Shown: piece after piece, positions 1-5,779 of the stretch
Layout: every line of letters starts with the position of its first letter
Position numbering within the stretch: position 1 is the stretch's first letter
Assembly: GCA_016777395.1 (NCBI GenBank)
Contig: JADHRO010000098.1
Coordinates: 1 to 7,625, forward strand
Direction: 5' to 3'
DNA from: Chitinophagales bacterium
GTDB taxonomy: Bacteria; Bacteroidota; Bacteroidia; Chitinophagales; UBA8649
DNA: 7,625 nt
Notes under the pieces: model-generated
The model's database searches: none
What the model saw: the letters and a program-made list of their open reading frames with translations, nothing else
What the model was told of the DNA's origin: nothing
Made by a program: the position numbers and the translations under genes

Positions 1-824
1 CCTTCCACATGCTTCTTTATTGACTCAATATGCGCCTTAAGAAAAACTGCTTGTTGATCTTCCTCTTCGCTATTTACATATTGCTCATATGCAGTTAAGC
101 TAACTTTACTATCCACAATCATCTTCTTACCATCAGGCAAGTTTATAACCACATCCGGCAAAACTCTGGAGCCATCCTCTAGCGTAAAACTTTGCTGAAT
201 CTCATATTCTCTTCCCTTTTCCAATCCAGACTTCTCTAGCACCCGCTCTAGGACCAATTCGCCCCAATTCCCTTGTATCTTACTATCCCCCTTTAGGGCT
301 TTAGTTAAATTCAAAGCTTCTTTACTCATTTGCTCATTCAATTCTCTAAGACCTGAAATTTGCTGGCGGAGGGTCGCATGCATATCAATACTATCTTTAT
401 TCGTCGATTCCACCCTTTTTTCAAATTCACTAATCTTCTCCTTCAGAGGGTTTAAGATGTGTTGCATGGATTCTTTGTTCTGCTCGGAAAATTTTTGACT
501 ATTATCCGCCAATATTTTACTTGCTACACTTGCAAATTGAAGTTCCATTTTTTCTTGTTGTTCCAATTGGATGACCAATTGAGATTTCAGCTTTTCTGCT
601 AAATGTTCTACATCCTTTTCTGCACCTGCCAATTGATTATTTAACTCATTAATTGTCAATTGAGCTGTTTCTAATTTTTGATTTAGTGTCGTATTTTGCT
701 CGGTAAGTTGACCAAGCTTCCCCTTGACACCTGCATGGTCTGCCTTAGCATGCATATACATAAAGCCAAGGCCCAAGGAAACACCAACAATAAGGGCAAC
801 AATTATTATTACAGAAATACTCAT
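1..824 (-). CDS. rmuC: DNA recombination protein RmuC (3' part beyond window edge)
   Basis: RmuC family protein, a membrane-anchored predicted nuclease that limits recombination at inverted repeats. The ATG lies at 824-822 and the frame stays open to base 1, giving 274 complete codons; the C-terminal part is missing. Visible in the translation are an N-terminal membrane segment (about residues 3-22, ISVIIIVALIVGVSLGLG), a long Gln/Glu/Lys-rich coiled coil (about 30-175), and the start of the RmuC core. The core has GNWGELVLERVLEKSGL at 185-201 and a PD-(D/E)xK-like nuclease signature, P223-D224 followed by D238-S239-K240. The GNWGE block and the VDSK strand are characteristic of the family, so the identity is firm. 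A TATTTTTG element ends four bases before the ATG. The gene stands alone; the SDR gene on the same strand lies 264 bp upstream. Confidence 0.93.
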   Translation of the reverse strand, partial: MSISVIIIVALIVGVSLGLGFMYMHAKADHAGVKGKLGQLTEQNTTLNQKLETAQLTINELNNQLAGAEKDVEHLAEKLKSQLVIQLEQQEKMELQFASVASKILADNSQKFSEQNKESMQHILNPLKEKISEFEKRVESTNKDSIDMHATLRQQISGLRELNEQMSKEALNLTKALKGDSKIQGNWGELVLERVLEKSGLEKGREYEIQQSFTLEDGSRVLPDVVINLPDGKKMIVDSKVSLTAYEQYVNSEEEDQQAVFLKAHIESIKKHVE

Positions 825-828
825 AACA

Positions 829-836
829 CAAAAATA
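829..836 (-). promoter_or_regulatory. Candidate -7 promoter element of rmuC
   Basis: Read on the minus strand this is TATTTTTG, an exact match to the Bacteroidota -7 consensus TAnnTTTG. Only four bases (TGTT) separate it from the rmuC ATG, so a transcript starting at the usual distance would be leaderless or nearly so. No clear TTTG -33 element is present 19-21 bp upstream, and the sequence is AT-rich, so a chance match is possible. Confidence 0.35.
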
Positions 837-934
837 CTAAAGCTAAACGTAAGGAATATGCGTTTACTAAAAAATTTATGAAGACTTAATTAAAAAATGA
901 CAGGAGTGCGTTCAATTCCTTTTGAAAAATAAGT

Positions 935-955
935 TGGTTCAAATGGATTGAACCA
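935..955. repeat. Perfect 8-bp inverted repeat (hairpin) in intergenic DNA
   Basis: TGGTTCAA and TTGAACCA flank a five-base loop (ATGGA). No T tract follows on either strand, so it does not look like an intrinsic terminator. A second, weaker hairpin with TTCAA/TTGAA arms (911-915 and 922-926) lies just to its left. The function is unknown. Confidence 0.45.
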
Positions 956-996
956 CCAAGACAATAATCCGTTTTATAATCTATGAGTAGATATAA

Positions 997-1009
997 AGTT
1001 TACTAAACT
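997..1009. repeat. 13-bp palindrome (6-bp arms)
   Basis: AGTTTA-C-TAAACT is a perfect dyad with one central base, located 80 bp past the SDR gene stop. Its size resembles an operator half-site pair, but no gene starts next to it. AT-rich dyads of this length can arise by chance. Confidence 0.3.
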
Positions 1010-1088
1010 ATTTGTGGAGTATACAAATTGTTAGAGGAATGATTGCAATGAAATAAAAATAAGAAACTCGCTACTAAAAAGAATACTA

Positions 1089-2081
1089 TTACAGCCATTT
1101 ATTCTTTTTGTACCAGTCTATCGCATCCTCCACACCATCCTTTATTAATACTGTCTGCTTAAACCCAAAATCTTTTTTTGCCTTATCAACTTTACAAATC
1201 CAGGCTTCCTGAACTCCTTCTTTTGCTTTTTCATAATCGAAAGTGGGCGCTTTGCCCTGCAGCTTTCCGAAAAATCCAGCCATTTTCCCCGCTAGACGAA
1301 TAAGAAAATGAGGTAAACGCAAATACACCGGGTTCTTGCCCAATTTATTGGCACATATTTTCCCCAATTCTTTCCACGAAACCAATTCCTCTGCACTTAA
1401 ATAATAGGCCTGTCCATTCGTTTTCTCAACCAAGGCCATTTGATAAAATGCCTCTACTAAATCCTTTACATTTATAATACTCAAATACTTATCATTAAAA
1501 CCGACTAAGGGAACCAGCCCATGTTCAACCGTTTTGATAAATTCAAACAACTCAACCTCTCTGCTTCCGCTAATAACCGAAGGTCTTGCAATGGTAATGG
1601 GCAGTCGAGCAAAATATTGTGCACAAACCTTCTCCTGTGCCACCTTAGCTTTGCCATAAAGAGAAACTGCATTAAATGGACCAGACTCATCTAGTGGAGT
1701 ATCTTTAGTGCATGGCCCGCCTACCGCAAGACTGCTGGTAACCACAATTTTTTTAATTGTAGCCTTTCGCACAAGTGCAGCTTCTAATATATTTTTGGTT
1801 AACTCGACGTTTCCGTAGTAATAATCTTCATACTTGAGTGCTGCAACAGTGCCCGCCAAATGAAAGATATAATCCGCTTTGTCAAATACTTTAATCAGCG
1901 CATCGACATCTGTTAATCCGCAAGTATGTATTTTTACATCCTTACCTTCTAACCATTTCAAATTACTAGTCGGACGAACAATACAATGAATTTCTATAGA
2001 CTCCAAAAGCAGACGATCGACAAGATGGCTGCCCAAGAACCCATTTCCACCAGTTAGTACTATTTTAAGCTTATTGGACAT
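1089..2081 (-). CDS. Extended SDR: NAD(P)-dependent epimerase/dehydratase-like, candidate sphingolipid keto-reductase
   Basis: A 330-residue extended short-chain dehydrogenase/reductase. The nucleotide-binding motif GGNGFLG is at residues 11-17, a DYIFHLAG strand is at 70-77, the catalytic serine region VVTSS is at 113-117, and the active-site YxxxK is Y142/K146. A substrate-binding C-terminal region continues to residue 330, the usual size for the family. I chose ATG 2081: it puts the Rossmann motif at the normal distance from the N-terminus, whereas the upstream ATG at 2156 would add 25 unrelated residues and overlap the divergent gene. The gene diverges from serine palmitoyltransferase across 69 bp. 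Known biology: the Caulobacter ceramide reductase CerR is also an SDR-type protein made alongside Spt. My inference is that this enzyme reduces 3-ketosphinganine or 3-ketoceramide. From sequence alone it could equally be a sugar epimerase or a sterol-dehydrogenase-like reductase. Confidence 0.85.
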   Translation of the reverse strand: MSNKLKIVLTGGNGFLGSHLVDRLLLESIEIHCIVRPTSNLKWLEGKDVKIHTCGLTDVDALIKVFDKADYIFHLAGTVAALKYEDYYYGNVELTKNILEAALVRKATIKKIVVTSSLAVGGPCTKDTPLDESGPFNAVSLYGKAKVAQEKVCAQYFARLPITIARPSVISGSREVELFEFIKTVEHGLVPLVGFNDKYLSIINVKDLVEAFYQMALVEKTNGQAYYLSAEELVSWKELGKICANKLGKNPVYLRLPHFLIRLAGKMAGFFGKLQGKAPTFDYEKAKEGVQEAWICKVDKAKKDFGFKQTVLIKDGVEDAIDWYKKNKWL

Positions 2082-2129
2082 AAATATTTTAGAATTAGCT
2101 AGGCAATGATAAGAAAAAAGTAACTTTAC

Positions 2130-2141
2130 TTTAAATTTAAA
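2130..2141. promoter_or_regulatory. AT-only 12-bp palindrome in the SDR/spt divergent promoter region
   Basis: TTTAAATTTAAA is a perfect dyad lying 9 bp before the serine palmitoyltransferase ATG, inside the 69-bp gap shared with the divergent SDR gene. Its core TAAATTTA matches the -7 consensus TAnnTTTG except at the last base on both strands. A further near match, TAACTTTA, lies at 2121-2128 on the plus strand. It may be a shared operator or overlapping divergent -7 elements. The AT-rich composition makes chance a real alternative. Confidence 0.25.
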
Positions 2142-2150
2142 CGCTTTAAA

Positions 2151-3341
2151 ATGCAAATTCTAGATAAATGTAAGGCTTACAACCGTTCGGAAGAAGTTAA
2201 AAATCAGGGAGTTTATCCCTATTTCCGAGAAATTCAAGATAGCGAAGGTCCCGTGGTGACTATGGAAGGTAAGAAAGTAGTGATGGCCGGATCTAATAAT
2301 TACTTAGGTTTAACTACACACCCTCATGTCAAAGAAGCGGCAATAAAGGCAATTGAAAAGTATGGAACCTCTTGTTCTGGTTCTAGATTTTTGACTGGAA
2401 CAATTGATTTACATGTGGAAATGGAAGATAAGATCGCTAAGTTTTTAGGTAAAGAATCTGCCCTTTTATTCAGCACAGGCTTCCAAGCAGGCCAGGGTGT
2501 TATTGCTCCTTTGGTTGGAAGAGGTGAACACATTTTGTCCGATCGTGATAATCATGCCAGTATAGTTGCTGGAAACATGTTAGCCGCAAGTTTAAACATA
2601 AATGTAGTGCGCTACAGGCACAACGACATGGAAGATTTGGAAAAACGACTTTCTAAATTACCTTTAGAGGAAGGCAAGTTGATTGCAACGGATGGGGTAT
2701 TTAGTACCTTTGGGTCTGTTGTATCCTTAGATGACATAGCCGCACTTGGTAAAAAATATAATGCCAATGTAGTCGTGGATGATGCACATGCATTTGGCGT
2801 GATTGGTCCAGGAGGGAAGGGTACCGCTCACCATTTTGGTGTAGAGGATGATGTAGATCTAATGATTTGTACGTTCAGTAAGACCCTTGCATCTATCGGA
2901 GGATTTGTAGTTGGCGATGAAAAAGTAATCAACTATTTAAAACATAAATCACCTGCCTTAATCTTTAGCGCATCCCCAACCCCAGCCTCTGTTGCTAGCT
3001 CTATTGCTGCCTTAGAAGTATTAAAAGCAAACCCAGAACTTCCAGCGAAGGTTCGCGCGAATACTGAATTCGTAAGGCAAGGGTTAAAAGATTCAGGTTT
3101 TCAAGTTGTTGATGGAGAAACCGCAATAGTTCCAGTCATTATTGGAGATGATGATAAGACATTTAAAATTTGGAAAATGCTCTATGATGAAGGGGTATTT
3201 GTAAATGCCTTTATTTCACCAGCTACACCACCAGGAATGCAAATGTTACGGACTAGCTATATGGCAACACATGAACCAGAGCACTTAGAATACATAGTGG
3301 CTACTTTCAAGAAATTAGGTAAAAATCTAGGACTTATCTAG
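2151..3341 (+). CDS. spt: Serine palmitoyltransferase (alpha-oxoamine synthase family, PLP-dependent)
   Basis: A soluble fold-type I PLP enzyme that condenses L-serine with a long-chain acyl thioester, releasing CO2 to give 3-ketosphinganine, the first step of sphingolipid synthesis. It has 396 residues, the usual length for bacterial homodimeric enzymes. Visible landmarks are NNYLGL (49-54), GSRFLTGT (77-84), the PLP-stacking histidine in DNHAS (H135), the cofactor-binding VVDDAHAFG block (D210, H213), the Schiff-base lysine in TFSKTLASIGG (K244), and the PATPPG loop (358-362 region) followed by R367. The PATPPG loop and the arginine after it fit serine palmitoyltransferase better than KBL or BioF, the related threonine-pathway and biotin enzymes. 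The ATG at 2151 lacks a Shine-Dalgarno sequence, as is normal in this phylum. The GNAT-like gene follows after 34 bp, probably in one transcript, and a possible reductase gene diverges. Glycine C-acetyltransferase is the main alternative. Confidence 0.88.
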   Translation: MQILDKCKAYNRSEEVKNQGVYPYFREIQDSEGPVVTMEGKKVVMAGSNNYLGLTTHPHVKEAAIKAIEKYGTSCSGSRFLTGTIDLHVEMEDKIAKFLGKESALLFSTGFQAGQGVIAPLVGRGEHILSDRDNHASIVAGNMLAASLNINVVRYRHNDMEDLEKRLSKLPLEEGKLIATDGVFSTFGSVVSLDDIAALGKKYNANVVVDDAHAFGVIGPGGKGTAHHFGVEDDVDLMICTFSKTLASIGGFVVGDEKVINYLKHKSPALIFSASPTPASVASSIAALEVLKANPELPAKVRANTEFVRQGLKDSGFQVVDGETAIVPVIIGDDDKTFKIWKMLYDEGVFVNAFISPATPPGMQMLRTSYMATHEPEHLEYIVATFKKLGKNLGLI

Positions 3342-3375
3342 CCCGATACATTCTTCCTAAATATCAAAAACACCC

Positions 3376-4716
3376 ATGAAACATAGAACGTATCACTACT
3401 TTTTTGAAGACAATATTCACGACTCTGAGGATAGTATTACTATAGATGGTAAGGGAACCTTAAACTACAAAACCATACAAATAGATTGTCTTGACCGTTT
3501 TAATGGCCGCTTAGCTTTGTTTGCTTTCCCAATAAAATATCTACATTCTGCCGATAAGCTGTTTCATTTATTCGGATTAAAAGGGAACTTGGACTATTTC
3601 TTTTCTGAATGTCGAGAAGTAATATCAGTTCCAGAGAAGCATCAAGACGATAAGGGCAAAGAGGGTAAACTAAATTTCCAGGTTTATTTTCATGATGTAC
3701 CTGCTTCATTAGAATCTATTAATGATAATGCTATTGTTGTATTGGCATTAGATGTAGATGAAAATAAAAAGGATGAAAACGGATTATGTCCATACAAGTT
3801 AGCAGGCTACGTTCATGCGAATGAGTTCGAATTTACGGATGGAAAAAAAGGAATAGAAAGGTATAAAGGCTATTATTACAACATGCTTCGCATCAGTGAG
3901 GGGCTAAGGAATGGTCAAAAAATATACAGAAGAACGGGTATTTTTTCAACCATGTTTACCATTTTACTGGATCTAGTTAACCAAAATAAGGTGCACTTCG
4001 TTTACGCAGCAATGGGCAAAGCAAACGAAAGAATTAATCGAGCCTTAAAAAAACTAGCTGAGCATTATGATAAACATTGGGACATTTGGCCCGTAACAAG
4101 TAATTCTCATTTATCCCTGTTATACGGTAGAACGAAATATCGTAAACAATTGGTAGAGATCACTCATGACAAGGATAAAATTCGCGACTTATATAAGCTG
4201 AGTCAAGAACATCGGGGGGATTATATGTTTAATCAGTATCCCTCTTTTGAAGAATTCTATCATTTCTACGAGCGTATCATTTCCTACTCTAAGAGTTCGG
4301 GAGCATATATGATTACGGATGAAAAAGGGGCCATGAAAGCTGCTTGTATTGCAGTAAATTGGGGAGATTATTTCTCTTTTGAACTAGATAATCCCAAAGG
4401 GATTTTTAAAGTGCTTGCCAATTTAAAACTGACCGATCAGTTATTATATACTTGGAAAACTGCTGGAGAGCCAGAATACGTCGAAAAGCTGTTTAGAGGT
4501 ATCGCTCAAAAGTACTACAAGGAACATGATGTCAAAATGGGCTTGTATAACTCTTATGAAGGAGATCCTTACAGTAAAATAAAGAGTAGTATGATAAATG
4601 ATCCATTTAATTACTTTGTGATTTATGATCGTCCTGAACTCTATGAGCAGTTCAAAGAAACCTCCAAAGACAAGGAAGGCAACGTTAGAATATTTATTGA
4701 CCCACCCCTATTTTAA
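3376..4716 (+). CDS. GNAT-like acyltransferase, candidate bacterial ceramide synthase
   Basis: A 446-residue protein with no signal peptide or membrane segment. Residues about 118-235 resemble a GNAT core: strands NAIVVLALDVD (118-128) and KLAGYVHANEFEF (141-153), a strand ending in MLRISEGLRNG, the acyl-CoA-loop-like RRTGIFSTMF (185-194) running into a helix, the strand KVHFVYAAMG (205-214), then NERINRALKKLAEHYD. The second half (about 265-425) repeats a similar order: a helical DLYKLSQEHRGDYMF region, strands GAYMITDEKGAMKAACIAVNW, and a final strand FNYFVIYDRPELYE. This suggests a tandem GNAT architecture. The gene starts 34 bp after serine palmitoyltransferase, without a Shine-Dalgarno or clear promoter, so they are likely co-transcribed. 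In Caulobacter the ceramide synthase bCerS is a GNAT-superfamily protein, so N-acylation of the sphingoid base is a reasonable inference. The fold call is moderate; the substrate is inferred only from position. The stop lies 8 bp from the converging Rid gene. Confidence 0.6.
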   Translation: MKHRTYHYFFEDNIHDSEDSITIDGKGTLNYKTIQIDCLDRFNGRLALFAFPIKYLHSADKLFHLFGLKGNLDYFFSECREVISVPEKHQDDKGKEGKLNFQVYFHDVPASLESINDNAIVVLALDVDENKKDENGLCPYKLAGYVHANEFEFTDGKKGIERYKGYYYNMLRISEGLRNGQKIYRRTGIFSTMFTILLDLVNQNKVHFVYAAMGKANERINRALKKLAEHYDKHWDIWPVTSNSHLSLLYGRTKYRKQLVEITHDKDKIRDLYKLSQEHRGDYMFNQYPSFEEFYHFYERIISYSKSSGAYMITDEKGAMKAACIAVNWGDYFSFELDNPKGIFKVLANLKLTDQLLYTWKTAGEPEYVEKLFRGIAQKYYKEHDVKMGLYNSYEGDPYSKIKSSMINDPFNYFVIYDRPELYEQFKETSKDKEGNVRIFIDPPLF

Positions 4717-4724
4717 TTTAAGGC

Positions 4725-5147
4725 CTACTTTTTACCTAAATATGCAATGCACTTTAATTCAATGGCAATCGGCGTAGGTAGACTTTTTATTTCGCAGGTA
4801 GTTCGGCATGGTTGATTATCTTTAAAGTATTCCGCGTAAATTCTATTGTAGGTGTGGAAATCTCGTTTCATATCAGTCAAAAATACAGTGACATCTATCA
4901 AATCCATCCAGTCTGCGCCACTAGCTTCGAGCACTGCTCTGACATTTTGAAAAACCGAATGGCATTGAGCTTCAAAATTAAAATTTATGAAATTCCCATG
5001 CTTATCAGTCTCTAAACCAGGGACGGCAGAATGGTCTCCTTCGGTAGATCGAGGGCCTATACCTGAGAGAAATAGTAAATCACCTGCTCTTTTAGCATGA
5101 GGATACGAACCTACCGGTTTGGGTGCTTTGTTTGTATTAATACTCAT
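4725..5147 (-). CDS. Rid (YjgF/YER057c/UK114) family enamine/imine deaminase, 2-aminomuconate deaminase-like
   Basis: A 140-residue single-domain protein of the Rid family, cytosolic trimers that hydrolyse reactive enamines or imines to keto products and ammonia. The family pattern is clear: KPVGSYPHAKRAGDLLFLSG at the start, NVRAVLEASGADWMDLIDVTVFLTDM (69-93), and the C-terminal PCRTTCEIKSLPTPIAIELKCIAYL. The substrate-carboxylate arginine is R115 and the conserved acidic residue is E130. The YPHA and SGIGPR stretches, and a loop carrying a GNFINFNFEAQ segment, resemble the 2-aminomuconate deaminase branch of the tryptophan (kynurenine) degradation pathway, but no other gene of that pathway is in the window. 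The ATG at 5147 is five bases after a TATATTTG element. It converges with the GNAT-like gene and appears functionally unrelated to it. Confidence 0.85.
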   Translation of the reverse strand: MSINTNKAPKPVGSYPHAKRAGDLLFLSGIGPRSTEGDHSAVPGLETDKHGNFINFNFEAQCHSVFQNVRAVLEASGADWMDLIDVTVFLTDMKRDFHTYNRIYAEYFKDNQPCRTTCEIKSLPTPIAIELKCIAYLGKK

Positions 5148-5152
5148 AATTG

Positions 5153-5160
5153 CAAATATA
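5153..5160 (-). promoter_or_regulatory. Candidate -7 promoter element of the Rid gene
   Basis: On the minus strand this reads TATATTTG, an exact TAnnTTTG match. It ends five bases (CAATT) before the Rid ATG, so transcription would begin at or next to the start codon. Its first base is the last T of the upstream terminator tract. A -33 TTTG is not evident because that position falls in the hairpin. Confidence 0.4.
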
Positions 5161-5187
5161 AAAAAAGTCCCGACAGCATCGGGACTT
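5160..5187 (-). terminator. Rho-independent terminator of the DUF1573 gene
   Basis: On the minus strand a perfect 9-bp stem, AAGTCCCGA with TCGGGACTT, closes a five-base loop (TGCTG) and runs directly into a continuous T tract (bases 5166-5160 as T). It begins 22 bp after the stop of the DUF1573 gene. The plus-strand reading has no T tract, so it acts in one direction. Confidence 0.88.
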
Positions 5188-5209
5188 ACAAATTTATTTG
5201 ATTAAAACA

Positions 5210-5644
5210 TTAGTTAGTAGGTGCCATCATTAAGGGTTGCTTGATAGGCATCGTTTCTTCTTCAGGTACGGCATTTACTTTTCCTGAGATATACAGCACC
5301 TTAGTTGTTTCATTTGAATTGGAAGTTATGGTAATCGATTTATTAAATGCCCCAATACGTCTAGCTGTATTGTAAGTAACCATTATACTGCCTTCTTCTC
5401 CCGGCAATATTGGTTCTTTAGGCCATGAAGGTGTTGTGCATCCGCATGATGCTTTTACATTACTCAACACTAGCGGTTCTGTTCCGGTATTTATAAACAT
5501 AAACTCATGATTCACCTTAGGACCTTCCTCAATCTCACCAAAACTATGTTTCTCCTCAGAGAAAGTTATTTGTGCCCCACTCTGTGCAAAAAGTATATTA
5601 CCTAAGGTAAAACTTGTGATAAATAACAGGAATAAATGCTTCAT
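5210..5644 (-). CDS. Secreted DUF1573 domain protein
   Basis: A 144-residue exported protein of unknown function. The ATG at 5644 gives a classical signal peptide (MKHLFLLFITSFTLGNILFA, likely cut after A20, before QSG). The upstream ATG at 5710 would bury this signal behind 22 residues and is rejected. The mature part is one DUF1573 domain, an Ig-like beta sandwich: HSFGEIEEG (33-41), FMFINTGTEPL (48-58), the signature SCGCTTPSWP (66-75, cysteines C67 and C69), PILPGEEGSIMVTY (78-91), GAFNKSITITSNS (98-110) and VLYISGKV (116-123). A short Pro/Glu-rich tail follows. There is no lipobox cysteine at the cleavage site, so the protein is probably periplasmic or surface-secreted rather than a lipoprotein. 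It is a single-gene unit closed by the hairpin terminator and is divergent from the E1 gene. Confidence 0.87.
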   Translation of the reverse strand: MKHLFLLFITSFTLGNILFAQSGAQITFSEEKHSFGEIEEGPKVNHEFMFINTGTEPLVLSNVKASCGCTTPSWPKEPILPGEEGSIMVTYNTARRIGAFNKSITITSNSNETTKVLYISGKVNAVPEEETMPIKQPLMMAPTN

Positions 5645-5663
5645 AGTTTTTGGTTTTGGAAAG

Positions 5664-5696
5664 TAAAAGTAAGTAATAAAACTGGAACATCCCAAA
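5664..5696 (-). promoter_or_regulatory. Candidate promoter of the DUF1573 gene
   Basis: On the minus strand TTTG (5696-5693) is followed after 21 bp by TACTTTTA (5671-5664), which matches the Bacteroidota -33 TTTG and -7 TAnnTTTG elements except for the last base. The implied start leaves a short leader of roughly 15 bases before the ATG at 5644, which supports the shorter start choice. Confidence 0.35.
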
Positions 5697-5738
5697 CCTT
5701 TAACATGCATTTAACGCTCATTTTCACATTGCAATTTG

Positions 5739-5746
5739 TATATTTG
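5739..5746 (+). promoter_or_regulatory. Candidate -7 promoter element of the E1 dehydrogenase gene
   Basis: TATATTTG is an exact TAnnTTTG match 33 bp before the ATG at 5780, giving a leader of roughly 30 bases. No good TTTG -33 element is seen at the usual 19-21 bp spacing. The element lies within a longer dyad-like run, TTTGCAAA (5743-5750). Confidence 0.5.
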
Positions 5747-5779
5747 CAAAAGCAAAATCAAATATTCAAAGAAGTAATC

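Larger units (their letters stand above)
825..1088. other. Intergenic stretch without a convincing gene
   Basis: These 264 bp separate the rmuC start from the stop of the SDR gene. Every reading frame is broken into very short pieces; the longest ATG-initiated one I noticed is a 10-codon frame at 897. The stretch holds two adjacent TTCAA/TTGAA inverted repeats (911-926 and 935-955), a 13-bp palindrome (997-1009), and a 10-bp sequence GTTTACTAAA present at both 862-871 and 998-1007. I see no tRNA and no obvious intrinsic terminator for the SDR gene. Confidence 0.6.

Noticed and set aside
897..932. Ten-codon ATG frame in the rmuC/SDR gap as a leader peptide
   Set aside because: No coding signal, no promoter match placed for it, and no downstream gene on that strand that it could control.
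862..1007. Repeated GTTTACTAAA as a mobile-element end or CRISPR-like repeat
   Set aside because: Only two 10-bp copies, in AT-rich DNA, with no target duplication, transposase or regular spacing.
2082..2156. Longer start for the SDR gene at ATG 2156
   Set aside because: It would add 25 residues before the Rossmann motif, overlap the serine palmitoyltransferase start and remove the whole divergent promoter region.
4717..4735. Bidirectional terminator between the GNAT-like and Rid genes
   Set aside because: The 8-bp gap holds only the short AGGCCT palindrome (4721-4726) and no stem followed by a T tract worth calling.
5645..5710. Longer start for the DUF1573 gene at ATG 5710
   Set aside because: The extra 22 residues precede a textbook signal peptide that begins exactly at the 5644 ATG, and a candidate promoter lies inside the extension.
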